64,000 nucleotides of DNA from Herbidospora daliensis (GCF_001570585.1 NZ_BBXF01000003.1:469353-533352), one strand, 5' to 3'; shown: positions 34,741 through 43,897, counted from the first letter of the stretch. Made by a program: numbers and translations. The notes: generated from the letters alone by a model not told the origin.

Positions 34741-37646
34741 CGATCATCGACGCCCCGCCCGCCCTGGAGGCGGCCCTGCGCGACCGGGTCGACGGCGAGG
34801 TCAGGTTCGACGCGGGCAGCCGCGCCGCCTACTCCACCGACGCCTCCAACTTCCGCCAGGTGCCCATCGGCGTGGTGGTGCCCCGCACCCCGGACGCCGG
34901 GGCCGAGGCGGTCGCCGTCGCCCGCGACTTCGGCGCGCCCGTGGTGTCGCGCGGCGGCGGCACGAGCCTGGCCGGGCAGGGCGCCAACACCGCCGTGGTG
35001 ATCGACTGGTCGAAGTACTGCACCACGCTCGAATCGGTCGACGTGGACGGCCGCACCTGCGTCGTCCAGCCGGGCATCGTCCTGGACGAACTGAACCGTC
35101 GCCTCGAAGGCCACGGCCTGCGGTTCGGCCCCGAGCCCGCCACCCACATGAACTGCACCCTCGGCGGCATGATCGGCAACAACTCGTGCGGCGCGACCGC
35201 GCAGCGCACCGGCAAGGTCGTCGACAACGTCGCCCGCCTGGAGGTGCTCCTCTACGACGGCACCCGCTTCTGGTGCGGCGAGACCACCGACGAGCAGTAC
35301 GCCGCCGTCGAACGCCGCGGCGACCCCCGGGCGGCGGTCTACCGGCAGCTGCGCGCCCTGCGCGACGCCTACGCCGGCGAGATCCGGCGGCGCTACCCCG
35401 ACATCCCGCGCCGGGTGTCCGGCTACAACCTCGACTCCCTGCTGCCCGAGCACGGCTTCGACGTCGCAGGGCTGCTCGTCGGCAGCGAGTCGACCCTGGT
35501 CACCGTTCTGCGTGCGGAACTGGAACTGGTGCCGGTGCTGCCCGAACGCGCCCTGGTCGTGCTCGGCTACCCCGACATCGCCGCGGCCGCCGACGCGGTG
35601 CCCGCGATCCTGCCGCACGAGCCGATCGCGCTGGAGGGCGTCGACCACAAGCTGGTCCGCGACGAGCAGATCAAGCACCTCAACCCCGACGCGCTGGGCG
35701 AGCTGCCGGAGGGCCGGGCCTTCCTGATGGTGCAGTTCGGCGCCGAGACCGCCGAGGAGGCCCGGTCGCGCGCGCAGGCCCTGCTCGACGACGGGCACCG
35801 CGCCGACGTCCAGTTCCTCGGCGACCCCGCCCGCGAGGACGAGCTGTGGCACGTCAGGGAGGCGGGCCTGGGCGCGACCGCGCACGTCGCCGCCCGGCCC
35901 GACACGTTCGAGGGCTGGGAGGACTCGGCCGTGCCGCCCGACCGGCTCGGCGAGTACCTGCGCCGCCTGCGCGACCTCTACCGCGAGTTCGGCTACGAGA
36001 GCGAGAGCGACACCGGCCCCGCCCTCTACGGCCACTTCGGGCAGGGCTGCGTGCACACCCGCATCCCCTTCGACCTCTACACCGCCGACGGCGTCGCCGC
36101 CTACCGCCGGTTCATGGAGCGGGCCGCCGACCTCGTCGCCGGCCTGGGCGGGTCGTTCTCCGGCGAGCACGGCGACGGCCAGAGCCGGGGCGAGCTGCTG
36201 CCCCGGATGTTCGGCTCCGAGATCGTCGCCGCGTTCGGGCGGCTCAAGGCGATCTTCGACCCCGACGACCGCATGAACCCCGGCAAGGTCGTTGCGCCCG
36301 ACCCGCTCGACGACCATCTGCGGCTCGGCCCGCACTGGGCCCCGGCCGAGCCGCGGAACCTGCGGTTCGCCTATCCGCACGACGGCGGCTCGTTCGGCCA
36401 GGCGGTCAACCGCTGCGTCGGGGTCGGCCGCTGCCGTCAGCACACCACCGAGGGCGGCCAGGTCATGTGCCCGTCGTACCAGGTCACCGGCGAGGAGGAG
36501 CACTCCACCCGGGGCCGCGCCCGGTTGTTGTTCGAGATGCTCAACGGGCACGGCGACGAGACCGTCCACGGGGGCTGGCGCTCGCCGGAGGTCAAGGACG
36601 CCCTCGACCTCTGCCTGGCGTGCAAGGGCTGCAAGACCGACTGCCCGGCCAACGTCGACATGGCGACGTACAAGGCGGAGTTCCTGTCCCACCACTACGC
36701 GGGCCGCCAGTGGCGGCGGCCCCGGTCCGACCTGGCGCTGGGCTGGCTGCCGGTGATCGCCGGGATCGTCGGCGGGCTCCGGCTCGGGCCGGTGGCGAAC
36801 CGGGTGCGGGGCCTGGCCAGGGTGCTCGCGGGGCTCGCCGACCGGGAGCTCCCGGCGTTCGCCGGCGAGAGCCTCCAGCACTGGTTCAGCCGCAGGGACG
36901 CGAAAGGGACCGGCGCCCGCGGGACCGTGCTGCTGTGGCCCGACACCTTCACCAACCGGTTCCACCCGGAGATCGGCCGGGCCGCCGTCGCGGTCCTGGA
37001 GGAGGCGGGCTGGCGGGTCGCGCTGCCGCCCGGCCCGGTGTGCTGCGGGCTGACCTGGATCTCCACCGGCCAGGTCGACACCGCCAAACGGGTGCTCGGC
37101 CGGACCGTGCGGCGGCTCGCCGAGCACGTGCGCGACGGCGGCCTGGTCGTCGGGCTGGAACCCAGCTGCACGGCGGTGTTCCGCGGTGACGCCGAGGAGC
37201 TGTTCCCGGCCGACCAGGACGTGCGGCGGCTGCGGAACCAGACGGTCACCCTCGCCGAGCTGCTCACCCGGCACAGCCCCGGCTACCGCCCGCCGCGCCT
37301 GGGCGTCGAGGCGCTGGCCCAGGTCCACTGCCACCAGCACGCCGTGCTCGGCTTCGACGCCGACGAGGACCTGCTGCGAGCCGCGGGTGTACGGGCGGAG
37401 CGCCTCGACTCGGGCTGCTGCGGGCTGGCCGGGAACTTCGGCTTCGAACGCGGCCACCTGGAGGTCAGCGAGGCGTGCGCCGAACGGGTGCTGCTGCCCC
37501 GCCTGCGCGCGGCCGGGCGGGAGACCGCCGTGCTCGCCGACGGGTTCAGCTGCCGGACCCAGATCCACCAGCTCGACAGCGGCGGCCGGGAGGGCGTGCA
37601 CCTGGCTCAGCTGCTCGCCGTCGGGCTGCGTCAGGAGGGGCGATGA
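34737..37646 (+). CDS. FAD-linked oxidoreductase fused to Fe-S/CCG module (D-2-hydroxyacid dehydrogenase-like)
   Basis: 969 residues. Residues 40-220 form the PCMH-type FAD domain (SRGGGTSLAGQ, MIGNNSCGA), and 260-530 the FAD-oxidase C-terminal domain (GSFSGEHGDGQSRGELLP). A ferredoxin-like region follows with CVGVGRC near 560 and CLACKGCKTDCPAN near 625. The tail has two CCG motifs (VCCGLTW near 769, SGCCGLAGNF near 895). This joins GlcD- and GlcF-like functions in one chain. It should oxidise a 2-hydroxy acid and pass electrons to the membrane quinone pool. ATG follows GGAGGAGAG. Confidence 0.88.
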   Translation: MTIIDAPPALEAALRDRVDGEVRFDAGSRAAYSTDASNFRQVPIGVVVPRTPDAGAEAVAVARDFGAPVVSRGGGTSLAGQGANTAVVIDWSKYCTTLESVDVDGRTCVVQPGIVLDELNRRLEGHGLRFGPEPATHMNCTLGGMIGNNSCGATAQRTGKVVDNVARLEVLLYDGTRFWCGETTDEQYAAVERRGDPRAAVYRQLRALRDAYAGEIRRRYPDIPRRVSGYNLDSLLPEHGFDVAGLLVGSESTLVTVLRAELELVPVLPERALVVLGYPDIAAAADAVPAILPHEPIALEGVDHKLVRDEQIKHLNPDALGELPEGRAFLMVQFGAETAEEARSRAQALLDDGHRADVQFLGDPAREDELWHVREAGLGATAHVAARPDTFEGWEDSAVPPDRLGEYLRRLRDLYREFGYESESDTGPALYGHFGQGCVHTRIPFDLYTADGVAAYRRFMERAADLVAGLGGSFSGEHGDGQSRGELLPRMFGSEIVAAFGRLKAIFDPDDRMNPGKVVAPDPLDDHLRLGPHWAPAEPRNLRFAYPHDGGSFGQAVNRCVGVGRCRQHTTEGGQVMCPSYQVTGEEEHSTRGRARLLFEMLNGHGDETVHGGWRSPEVKDALDLCLACKGCKTDCPANVDMATYKAEFLSHHYAGRQWRRPRSDLALGWLPVIAGIVGGLRLGPVANRVRGLARVLAGLADRELPAFAGESLQHWFSRRDAKGTGARGTVLLWPDTFTNRFHPEIGRAAVAVLEEAGWRVALPPGPVCCGLTWISTGQVDTAKRVLGRTVRRLAEHVRDGGLVVGLEPSCTAVFRGDAEELFPADQDVRRLRNQTVTLAELLTRHSPGYRPPRLGVEALAQVHCHQHAVLGFDADEDLLRAAGVRAERLDSGCCGLAGNFGFERGHLEVSEACAERVLLPRLRAAGRETAVLADGFSCRTQIHQLDSGGREGVHLAQLLAVGLRQEGR

Positions 37647-38662
37647 AACCGGCGGAGCAGGTCGTGGTCGTCACCGGCGCGAGCGGCGGCGTCGGCCGCG
37701 CGGTCGCCGAGGCGTTCGGCGCGCGCCGGGCGAAGGTGGCCCTGCTCGCGCGGGGCGTCACGGGCCTGGGGGCGGCCGCCGGGGAGGTGCGGCGCGGCGG
37801 CGGCACCCCACTGGAGATCCCGGTCGACGTGTCGGACTTCGCGCAGGTGGACGCCGCCGCCGCCCGCGCCGAGGCCGAGCTCGGCCCGATCAACGTGTGG
37901 GTCAACGTCGCCTTCACCTCGGTCTTCGCGCCGTTCGAGGACATCCGGCCGGACGAGTACCGCCGCGTCACCGAGGTGACCTACCTGGGCTACGTCCACG
38001 GCACGATGGCCGCGCTGAACCGGATGCGGCCGCGCGACCGGGGGACCGTCGTCCAGGTCGGATCGGCGCTGGCCTACCGGGGCATCCCGCTGCAGAGCGC
38101 CTACTGCGGGGCCAAGCACGCGATCCAGGGCTTCAACGAGGCGCTGCGCTGCGAGCTGCTGCACGCCCACAGCGGCGTCCACGTGACCATGGTCCAGCTG
38201 CCCGCCGTCAACACGCCGCAGTTCTCGTGGGTGTTGTCGCGGCTGCCCCGCCAGGCGCAGCCGGTGCCGCCGATCTACCAGCCCGAGGTCGCCGCGCGGG
38301 CCGTGCTGCACGCCGCCGACCATCCGGAGCGCCGCGAGTACTGGGTCGGCGCGAGCACCGTCGCGACCCTGATCGCCAACGCGGTCGCGCCGGGGCTGCT
38401 CGACCGCTACCTGGCCAGGACCGGCTTCGACTCCCAGCAGACCGACCGGCCGAGGTCCCGCCGCCAGCCCGTCAACCTGTGGGCGCCCGCCGACGGCCCG
38501 CACGGCCGCGACTACGGCGCGCACGGCGCGTTCGACGACCGGGCGGCGGCGGTCAGCCCGCAGGCGTGGGCCAGCCGCCACCACCTCCTGGTCGCCGCCC
38601 TCGGCGCGGTCGCCGGCGCGGCGGCCGTCGTCATCCGGATGCGCTCGCGTCACCTCGGGTGA
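37643..38662 (+). CDS. SDR-family oxidoreductase with C-terminal membrane segment
   Basis: 339 residues. The Rossmann loop is VVVVTGASGGVG, the active Ser is in VVQVGSALAYRG, and YCGAKHA supplies Tyr and Lys. After residue 260 comes a linker rich in Arg and Pro, then a hydrophobic helix (LLVAALGAVAGAAAVVI) near the C-terminus that could anchor it to the membrane. The ATG overlaps the previous stop (ATGA). The 3' end overlaps the opposite-strand PRC-barrel gene by 32 bases. Confidence 0.85.
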   Translation: MKPAEQVVVVTGASGGVGRAVAEAFGARRAKVALLARGVTGLGAAAGEVRRGGGTPLEIPVDVSDFAQVDAAAARAEAELGPINVWVNVAFTSVFAPFEDIRPDEYRRVTEVTYLGYVHGTMAALNRMRPRDRGTVVQVGSALAYRGIPLQSAYCGAKHAIQGFNEALRCELLHAHSGVHVTMVQLPAVNTPQFSWVLSRLPRQAQPVPPIYQPEVAARAVLHAADHPERREYWVGASTVATLIANAVAPGLLDRYLARTGFDSQQTDRPRSRRQPVNLWAPADGPHGRDYGAHGAFDDRAAAVSPQAWASRHHLLVAALGAVAGAAAVVIRMRSRHLG

Positions 38663-39419
38663 GGAGCTCGGCCAGCGGCAGCAGGTCCGCGCGCGGCACG
38701 GTCAGCCCGATCGGGTCGCCGGGGTCGCCGACCTGGTCCCACGAGACGAACCGGCTGCCCCGGTGCAGGCGGCGGATCACCACTCTGACCAGCGCCGGGC
38801 TGCTGCCGCCGGGCCCGCGCTCGTAGCCGAACAGCTGGCCGGTGTGCCGGGGCACGACGACGAGGCCGCTCAGCCGCAGCGCCTGCGCGGTCTCCCCGAG
38901 GAGCGGGCCGTCCTGGGTGAGCTGGACGTCGGCCACCTGCCCCACGGGCCCGCCGTCGCGGTCGACGACCCGGCGGCCGACCAGCGAGCTCAGCCGGTCG
39001 CGGGCCGGGACCTCCGGCCGCCGGACCGGCCCTGGCCCGCGCCGCCCCGGGCCGGCCCCGCCGCTGCCGGGCAGCGGGTCGATCAGGTGCTCCCTGACCC
39101 AGCGCTCCAGCGCCGCCTCCGGCACGTCGCCGCCGACCGTCACCGCGCTGCCGATCTCGCCGACCAGGTTCATCGGGATGCGGCGCGGGGCCGGGTCCTC
39201 CTCCGGCCGGAACAGGCGGGTGATCCCGGTCATCAGCCGGCCGGCCACGCCGCCGACCCGGGGGCCGAGCGCCAGCGGGCCGGAGAGGATCGCGGTCACG
39301 TACGGGACCTCGCCCGGCTCGATCTCCAGGTCGTCGACCTTGCAGAGCAGGCGGCCGTCCGCCGCCACCACCTGCCGGTCGAGCAGGTGCAGGTGGGCGT
39401 GCAGCACGCGGCCGGTCAC
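38631..39419 (-). CDS. PRC-barrel domain protein
   Basis: 262 residues. Two PRC-barrel-like beta domains are seen: HLLDRQVVAADGRLLCKVDD at the N-terminus and LVGRRVVDRDGGPVGQVADV near residue 165. No membrane helix. PRC barrels sit in RimM and photosystem proteins and often bind other proteins. It starts at the GTG that overlaps the NRAMP-like stop (GTGA), so it probably acts with that transporter, perhaps as a regulatory subunit. Confidence 0.7.
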   Translation of the reverse strand: MTGRVLHAHLHLLDRQVVAADGRLLCKVDDLEIEPGEVPYVTAILSGPLALGPRVGGVAGRLMTGITRLFRPEEDPAPRRIPMNLVGEIGSAVTVGGDVPEAALERWVREHLIDPLPGSGGAGPGRRGPGPVRRPEVPARDRLSSLVGRRVVDRDGGPVGQVADVQLTQDGPLLGETAQALRLSGLVVVPRHTGQLFGYERGPGGSSPALVRVVIRRLHRGSRFVSWDQVGDPGDPIGLTVPRADLLPLAELLTRGDASASG

Positions 39420-40639
39420 TGGCCCGCCTTGGTCGCCAGCATCAGCGGGACGGCCGCCACCGCGACCACCAGGAGCAGGATCATGTAGACGGTCCCCAGG
39501 GAGTTGGAGAAGCGGCCGTTCACCCGGTCGCCCATGTAGTCGGGGTCGTTGGCGATCATCAGGACCGGCAGGTAGGTCAGCGGCAGCGCCGCCGCCGAGA
39601 AGACCAGCGAATACTCGGTGACCTTGATCGGGTCGATCGTCGTCAGGATCAGCGCCACCGCGACGATCGTCGAGACCAGCAGCGTCGCGTGGAACCGGGC
39701 CGCCTCCCGGGGGCGCACGTACTTGCCCCATTGCCAGCCGAAGTACTGGCTGATCGAGTAGCCCGACGACAACGCCGTCTCCAGGGTCGCGCCGAACGTC
39801 GCGGCGAACACGCCGAAGATCACCAGGGCCAGCCCGATCTGGCCGAAGGCGAGCCCGGCGGGCAGCACCATCTGGCCGAGCGTCTCGACCTCGATCATCC
39901 GCGGCAGGAAGACGGTGGCCGCGCAGGCCGCGATGGCGATCGACAACAGACCGCCCAGGGGGAAGCCGACGAACACGTTGGCGCGCATGACGCCCAGGTC
40001 GCGCCGGGTCCAGCGCTCCTCCACGCCGCCGGAGGAGAAGAAGAACACCTCGTAGGGCGTCATCGCCGCCCCCAGCAGGGCGACCGCGTAGAACCAGTAC
40101 GTGGCCGCGCCGTCGTCGGACGGGTTGTGGGTCAGCTGGTGCCCCAGCTCCCCGTAGTCGGGGCCCAGAGCGAAGAAGGCCACCAGGAAGACGATCAGGG
40201 CGAGCCCGGCCAGCCCGAAGACCCGCTCCATCGTCTCGAACCTGACCCGCCACATCACCAGCCAGGCCACCAGCCCCACCGCCGGCACCCACAGCAGGTA
40301 GTCGATCCCGGTGGCGAGCTCCAGCGCCAGGGCCGCGCCGCCGATCTCGGCGGCCAGGGTGAGCAGGTTGATGCCGAAGGACGCGGCCAGGTTGAGCAGG
40401 CCCGCGCGGGGGCCCAGGCGCTCCCGGACGAGGTCGAAGACGGGCCGGCCGGACACGGCCGCCACCCGCCCGGCCATCTCGGCGAACAGGCAGATGCCGA
40501 CGACGCCGACCACCACCACCCAGGCCAGCGACAGCCCGAACCGCGAGCCGACCAGCGCGTTGGCGACCAGGTCGCCGATGTCGACGAACCCGCCGATCGC
40601 GGTCAGGATGCCGAGGGTGACCGCGAAGAACCGCTTCAC
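39416..40639 (-). CDS. NRAMP-like divalent-metal transporter with altered ion site
   Basis: 407 residues with about 11 membrane helices of the LeuT/NRAMP type. Helix 1 reads FVDIGDLVANA where classic NRAMP proteins have DPGN. Helix 6 reads LLGAAMTPYEVFFFSSG where they have MPHN. Both ion-binding motifs are therefore changed, so the substrate may be another ion, such as Mg2+. The start is GTG 40639, overlapping the lipoprotein stop. It belongs to a chain of overlapping genes from 41156 to 38631. Confidence 0.75.
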   Translation of the reverse strand: MKRFFAVTLGILTAIGGFVDIGDLVANALVGSRFGLSLAWVVVVGVVGICLFAEMAGRVAAVSGRPVFDLVRERLGPRAGLLNLAASFGINLLTLAAEIGGAALALELATGIDYLLWVPAVGLVAWLVMWRVRFETMERVFGLAGLALIVFLVAFFALGPDYGELGHQLTHNPSDDGAATYWFYAVALLGAAMTPYEVFFFSSGGVEERWTRRDLGVMRANVFVGFPLGGLLSIAIAACAATVFLPRMIEVETLGQMVLPAGLAFGQIGLALVIFGVFAATFGATLETALSSGYSISQYFGWQWGKYVRPREAARFHATLLVSTIVAVALILTTIDPIKVTEYSLVFSAAALPLTYLPVLMIANDPDYMGDRVNGRFSNSLGTVYMILLLVVAVAAVPLMLATKAGQ

Positions 40640-41064
40640 GACGGACGGCTCTCGGCGAAGGCCCGCAACCGGTCGCCCAGCGCCGCCAGGTCGGCGGCGG
40701 CCTTCTCGGGGTCGGCGATCTCCCGGAGCCGCACCTCGTTCAGCAGCACCTGCACCTGCTCGGCGGCCTCCGAGGTCAGCTCGGTGATCTCCGCCCGCAC
40801 TCGCGCGGCCTCCGGCGAGGGCGGCTGCACCGCGCCGAACTGGGAGTCCACGCTGCCGAGCGCGGTGACGGTCTCGGTCAGGAGGGTCTGCAGGTAGGGG
40901 CGGGTCAGCCGCGCCTCGTGCTCGACCGCCAGCCGCACCAGCGCCACCGAGGAGGCGGCGGCCTCGGCCGTCGCGCCGGCCTTCTTCCCGTAGTCGGCGT
41001 CGTTCCACGCGGGGGAGGCGCACCCCGCCAGCAGCAGCAGCCCGATGAGCAGGAGCCGCCTCAC
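40636..41064 (-). CDS. Lipoprotein of unknown function
   Basis: 142 residues. It begins VRRLLLIGLLLLAGCASPAW (start GTG), a textbook lipobox (LAGC), so the mature chain is anchored outside the membrane. The rest is helical and rich in Ala and Glu, with coiled-coil-like heptads between residues 40 and 135. Starts further upstream would place the lipobox too far in. It is coupled by GTGA overlaps to the tiny membrane-protein gene before it and the NRAMP-like gene after it. Confidence 0.7.
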   Translation of the reverse strand: MRRLLLIGLLLLAGCASPAWNDADYGKKAGATAEAAASSVALVRLAVEHEARLTRPYLQTLLTETVTALGSVDSQFGAVQPPSPEAARVRAEITELTSEAAEQVQVLLNEVRLREIADPEKAAADLAALGDRLRAFAESRPS

Positions 41065-41156
41065 GGCCGGGTCCGCAGCAGGAAGTAGGCCAGCAGGCCC
41101 AGCAGCACCGCGAACTGGATCCACGCGGCCAGCAACACCAGTCCCTCGTCCGTCAC
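41061..41156 (-). CDS. 31-residue membrane peptide
   Basis: Coded from GTG 41156 to TGA 41061, the peptide has one hydrophobic helix (LLAAWIQFAVLLGLLAYFLL) between charged ends (TDEG and RTRP). The stop overlaps the lipoprotein GTG by the same GTGA as the other genes in this chain, which argues that it is real. It lies 37 bases after the topoisomerase stop. It may be a small subunit of the transporter. Confidence 0.6.
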   Translation of the reverse strand: MTDEGLVLLAAWIQFAVLLGLLAYFLLRTRP

Positions 41157-41193
41157 GAGACGGCCACTGCCCCCGCCGGACCGGGCCGAACGT

Positions 41194-42192
41194 TCACTCC
41201 CGGGTGCGTCTGAGCAGCGCGATCACCGCGCGCTCGGCCGCGCCGTGGGTGGCCGGGCCGTCGCCCTCGCCCAGGTCGGCCAGCGCGCGGTCGATGGTCC
41301 TGCCGCGTTCGTACGCCGTGATCACGCGGGGGTCGACGTAGGAGGCGCGGGCCACGGCCGGGGTGTTGCCCAGGTGCCCGGCCACCTCCTTCATGACCCG
41401 CGTGACAGCCCGGCGGCGGCCGGTCCGGCTGCGCACCCGCTTGGAGACGGCCAGGCCGACGGCGGCGTAGACGGTGGCGTGCCAGGTGCGGAAGTCCTTG
41501 GCGCTGACCTCGGTCCCGAAACGGTCGCGCAGGTAGTCGTTGATGTCGTCGCTCTTGACGTCGACCCAGTCGCCGTCGCGGTGGTAGCCGAGGAGCTCGC
41601 CCTCGTCGCGCCCCTTGCGCAGGGCGGTGACGACCTTGCAGACGTCGGGGTCGGTGATCTCGATCTCGCGGGGCACCCCGCCCTTGGCCGGATAGGCGCA
41701 GGAGACCCGGCCCCGCGAGCACGTCACGTGCTCCAGGCGCAGGGTGGCCAGGCCGAAGGACTCGTAGGCCTCCCCGCCGACCCGGAACAGGCCGATGTCG
41801 AGCATCCGGGCGGCGGCGGCCAGCACCCGCTCCCGGGTCAGGCCCTTCTCGCCGAGGTCGGCCCGCACCCGCTCCCGGAAGCCGGGCAGGCGTTCGGCCA
41901 GCTTGCCGACCCGCTCGAACTTGGCCCGGTCCTGCTCCTCCCGCCAGGCGTCGTGGTAGCGGTACTGGCGGCGGCCGGCCGCGTCGGTGCCCACGGCCTG
42001 GATGTGGCCGTCGGGGTCGCGGCAGATCCACACGTCCCGCCAGGCCGGGGGCAGCACCAGCGCCCTGATCCGGCGCAGGGTGCGCCGGTCCTTCACGGGA
42101 CGGCCGTCGGCGTAGGCGTAGGAGAAGGACCGCCCGCGACGGCGGCGGGTGATGCCGGGCTCGGCGGGGTCGCTCGGACGCAGTTCGGCCAC
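41194..42192 (-). CDS. DNA topoisomerase IB (poxvirus type)
   Basis: 332 residues. The N-terminal domain has PPAWRDVWICRDPDGHIQA (residues near 55-75), typical of bacterial TopIB. The catalytic domain has TWHATVYAAVGLA and the nucleophile Tyr285 in ARASYVDPRVI. These enzymes relax supercoils by one-strand cutting through a 3'-phosphotyrosine. The start is GTG 42192. The small membrane-protein gene follows after 37 bases, so it may share a transcript with the transporter genes. Confidence 0.9.
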   Translation of the reverse strand: MAELRPSDPAEPGITRRRRGRSFSYAYADGRPVKDRRTLRRIRALVLPPAWRDVWICRDPDGHIQAVGTDAAGRRQYRYHDAWREEQDRAKFERVGKLAERLPGFRERVRADLGEKGLTRERVLAAAARMLDIGLFRVGGEAYESFGLATLRLEHVTCSRGRVSCAYPAKGGVPREIEITDPDVCKVVTALRKGRDEGELLGYHRDGDWVDVKSDDINDYLRDRFGTEVSAKDFRTWHATVYAAVGLAVSKRVRSRTGRRRAVTRVMKEVAGHLGNTPAVARASYVDPRVITAYERGRTIDRALADLGEGDGPATHGAAERAVIALLRRTRE

Positions 42193-42249
42193 TCCGGCAC
42201 CGTGCCCGTCATCGTGTCGTATTAACGGACCGGGGGAATCTCCGTTGAC

Positions 42250-42612
42250 GTGCTGAAATACGTGATGATCGCGCTGCCGGTCAGCGCCTGCGCCGCCGGG
42301 GGAGTGCCCGCCGTCGAGGAGGCCACCGGGCGCTTCTTCGCCGCCGTGGCCGCCGGGCAGGGGGCGGCGGCGTGCGCGCTGCTCACCGACGCGGCCGCGG
42401 CCAGCCTGCCCGAGCCGTGCGCGACCAGCATCCTGGACGCCGGCCTGCGCGGCGGCCCGGCCCAGGAGGTCGCGGTGTGGGGGTCGGAGGCCCAGGTGCG
42501 CCTCCCGCAGGACACCGTGTTCCTGCACCGGGGCGCCGGCGGCTGGCGGGTGCGCGGGGCGGGCTGCCGTCCCGACGGCGAGCGGCCCTACGACTGCGAG
42601 GTGTCCGGCTGA
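42250..42612 (+). CDS. Small lipoprotein-like protein
   Basis: 120 residues from GTG 42250. The N-terminus MLKYVMIALPVSACAAGG has a short signal and lipobox-like VSAC. The mature part has an NTF2-like or helical segment (ATGRFFAAVAAGQGAAACALLT) and four further Cys, probably in two disulfides. Its stop overlaps the next ATG by one base (TGATG). No family name is recognised. Confidence 0.65.
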   Translation: MLKYVMIALPVSACAAGGVPAVEEATGRFFAAVAAGQGAAACALLTDAAAASLPEPCATSILDAGLRGGPAQEVAVWGSEAQVRLPQDTVFLHRGAGGWRVRGAGCRPDGERPYDCEVSG

Positions 42613-42695
42613 TGCGCGCCATGTTCGCCGTGACCGTCGCGATCATCGTGGTGGGCCTGGCGTACTTCCTGCTCGTCGGGTTCCTGCGCCGATGA
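42612..42695 (+). CDS. 27-residue membrane peptide
   Basis: ATG 42612 to TGA 42695 codes MRAMFAVTVAIIVVGLAYFL then LVGFLRR, a single transmembrane helix with positively charged ends. Overlaps on both sides (TGATG with the lipoprotein, ATGA with the DUF6766 gene) support translation. It is too short for most gene finders. Confidence 0.6.
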   Translation: MRAMFAVTVAIIVVGLAYFLLVGFLRR

Positions 42696-43324
42696 TCCGC
42701 CGCAACGGGCTGAGCCTGTTCTTCCTGGTGATCTTCGTGCTCGCGCTGGCCGGGCAGTCGATCGCGGGTCTCGGCGCCTACAACGACGACCAGCTCGGCT
42801 CCGGCGGCGACCCCGTCTCGTGGGGCGCCTACGTCACCTCGGCCGACTTCGCGGTCGACGTCGCCGAGAACTGGCAGTCGGAGTACCTCCAGTTCCTGCT
42901 GTTCATCGTGGTCACCGTCTGGCTGGTCCAGCGCGGCTCCCCGGAGTCCAAAACCGACGGCACCGGCGACCAGGTGCGGCCGGGCAGCCCGGAATGGGCC
43001 AAGACCGGCGGCCTGCGGACCATGCTGTTCGCCAACTCGCTCGGCCTGGTGATGGGCGCGGCCTTCGTGCTCTCCTGGTACGCCCAGTCGGTCGCCGGCA
43101 CGGCGGCGTACAACAGGGAGCAGTTGTCGCAGCTCCAGGACCCGGTGACCTGGGCGGGCTACGTGGCCTCACCCGACTTCTGGGACCGCACGCTGCAGAA
43201 CTGGCAGTCGGAGTTCCTGGCCGTGCTCTCGATGGTGGCCCTGTCGATCTACCTGCGCCAGCGGGAGTCGCCCGAGTCGAAACCCGTCGGCGCGCCCCAC
43301 GGGGAGACCGGCACCGACGTCTGA
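42692..43324 (+). CDS. DUF6766-like membrane protein
   Basis: 210 residues. Four membrane helices come in two similar pairs. Each pair starts with a helix ending at an AG..AYN..Q.. motif (AGLGAYNDDQLGSGGDPVSW and AGTAAYNREQLSQLQDPVTW) and is followed by ENWQSEYLQF or QNWQSEFLAV. This shows an internal duplication. The linker and tail are polar and carry the same PESK motif. The ATG overlaps the preceding small gene. Function unknown. Confidence 0.75.
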   Translation: MIRRNGLSLFFLVIFVLALAGQSIAGLGAYNDDQLGSGGDPVSWGAYVTSADFAVDVAENWQSEYLQFLLFIVVTVWLVQRGSPESKTDGTGDQVRPGSPEWAKTGGLRTMLFANSLGLVMGAAFVLSWYAQSVAGTAAYNREQLSQLQDPVTWAGYVASPDFWDRTLQNWQSEFLAVLSMVALSIYLRQRESPESKPVGAPHGETGTDV

Positions 43325-43335
43325 GTTGACGCTGC

Positions 43336-43379
43336 CATTACCTAACCGCTATTCATTACCTAGCCGTTAGGGGTGGTGC
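43336..43379 (+). promoter_or_regulatory. Repeat-containing operator/promoter of the padR-like gene
   Basis: CATTACCTAACCG (43336-43348) recurs as CATTACCTAGCCG (43354-43366), 18 bases apart, then GTTAGG. CCTAAC and GTTAGG also form an inverted pair spanning the block. It is the most AT-rich stretch nearby and ends 14 bases before the PadR start, so autoregulation is likely. Confidence 0.5.
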
Positions 43380-43897
43380 ATGCAGGACGCGATACTGGCG
43401 ATGCTCGCCAAGGAGCCGTCACACGGCTACGACCTCGGCCTGCGGCTGCGGCGCGCCCTCGGCCCGCTGGGCGGGTCGATGAACGCGGGCCAGGTCTACG
43501 TGACCCTGGCCCGGCTGGAGAAGGCGGGCCTGGTCGTCCACGAACGGTCGGCCGGGTCGCCCGACCGCCCCGACCGCAAGGTCTACGCCCTCACCGACGC
43601 CGGCCACGAGCGGGTGACCGCCTGGCTGGCCGAGGTGAACCGGCCCAAGCCCGACCTGGTGGAGTTCCACCTCAAGCTGGCCGCGGCGAGCGCGTCGCGG
43701 CTGGCCGACCCGGTCGAGCTCGTCGACGCCCAGCGCCGCGAGCTGCTGCGGCGGCTGGCCGAGGCGCAGCGGGCGGTGCTGGCCGAGCCCGAGGGCTCCA
43801 CCGGCGGCCTGCTGCTCGAAGGCATCGCGCTGCGGCTCCAGGCCGACCTCCGCTGGCTGGAGGCCTGCGAACGGGTCTGGTCGAGAAGGGCGGACGC

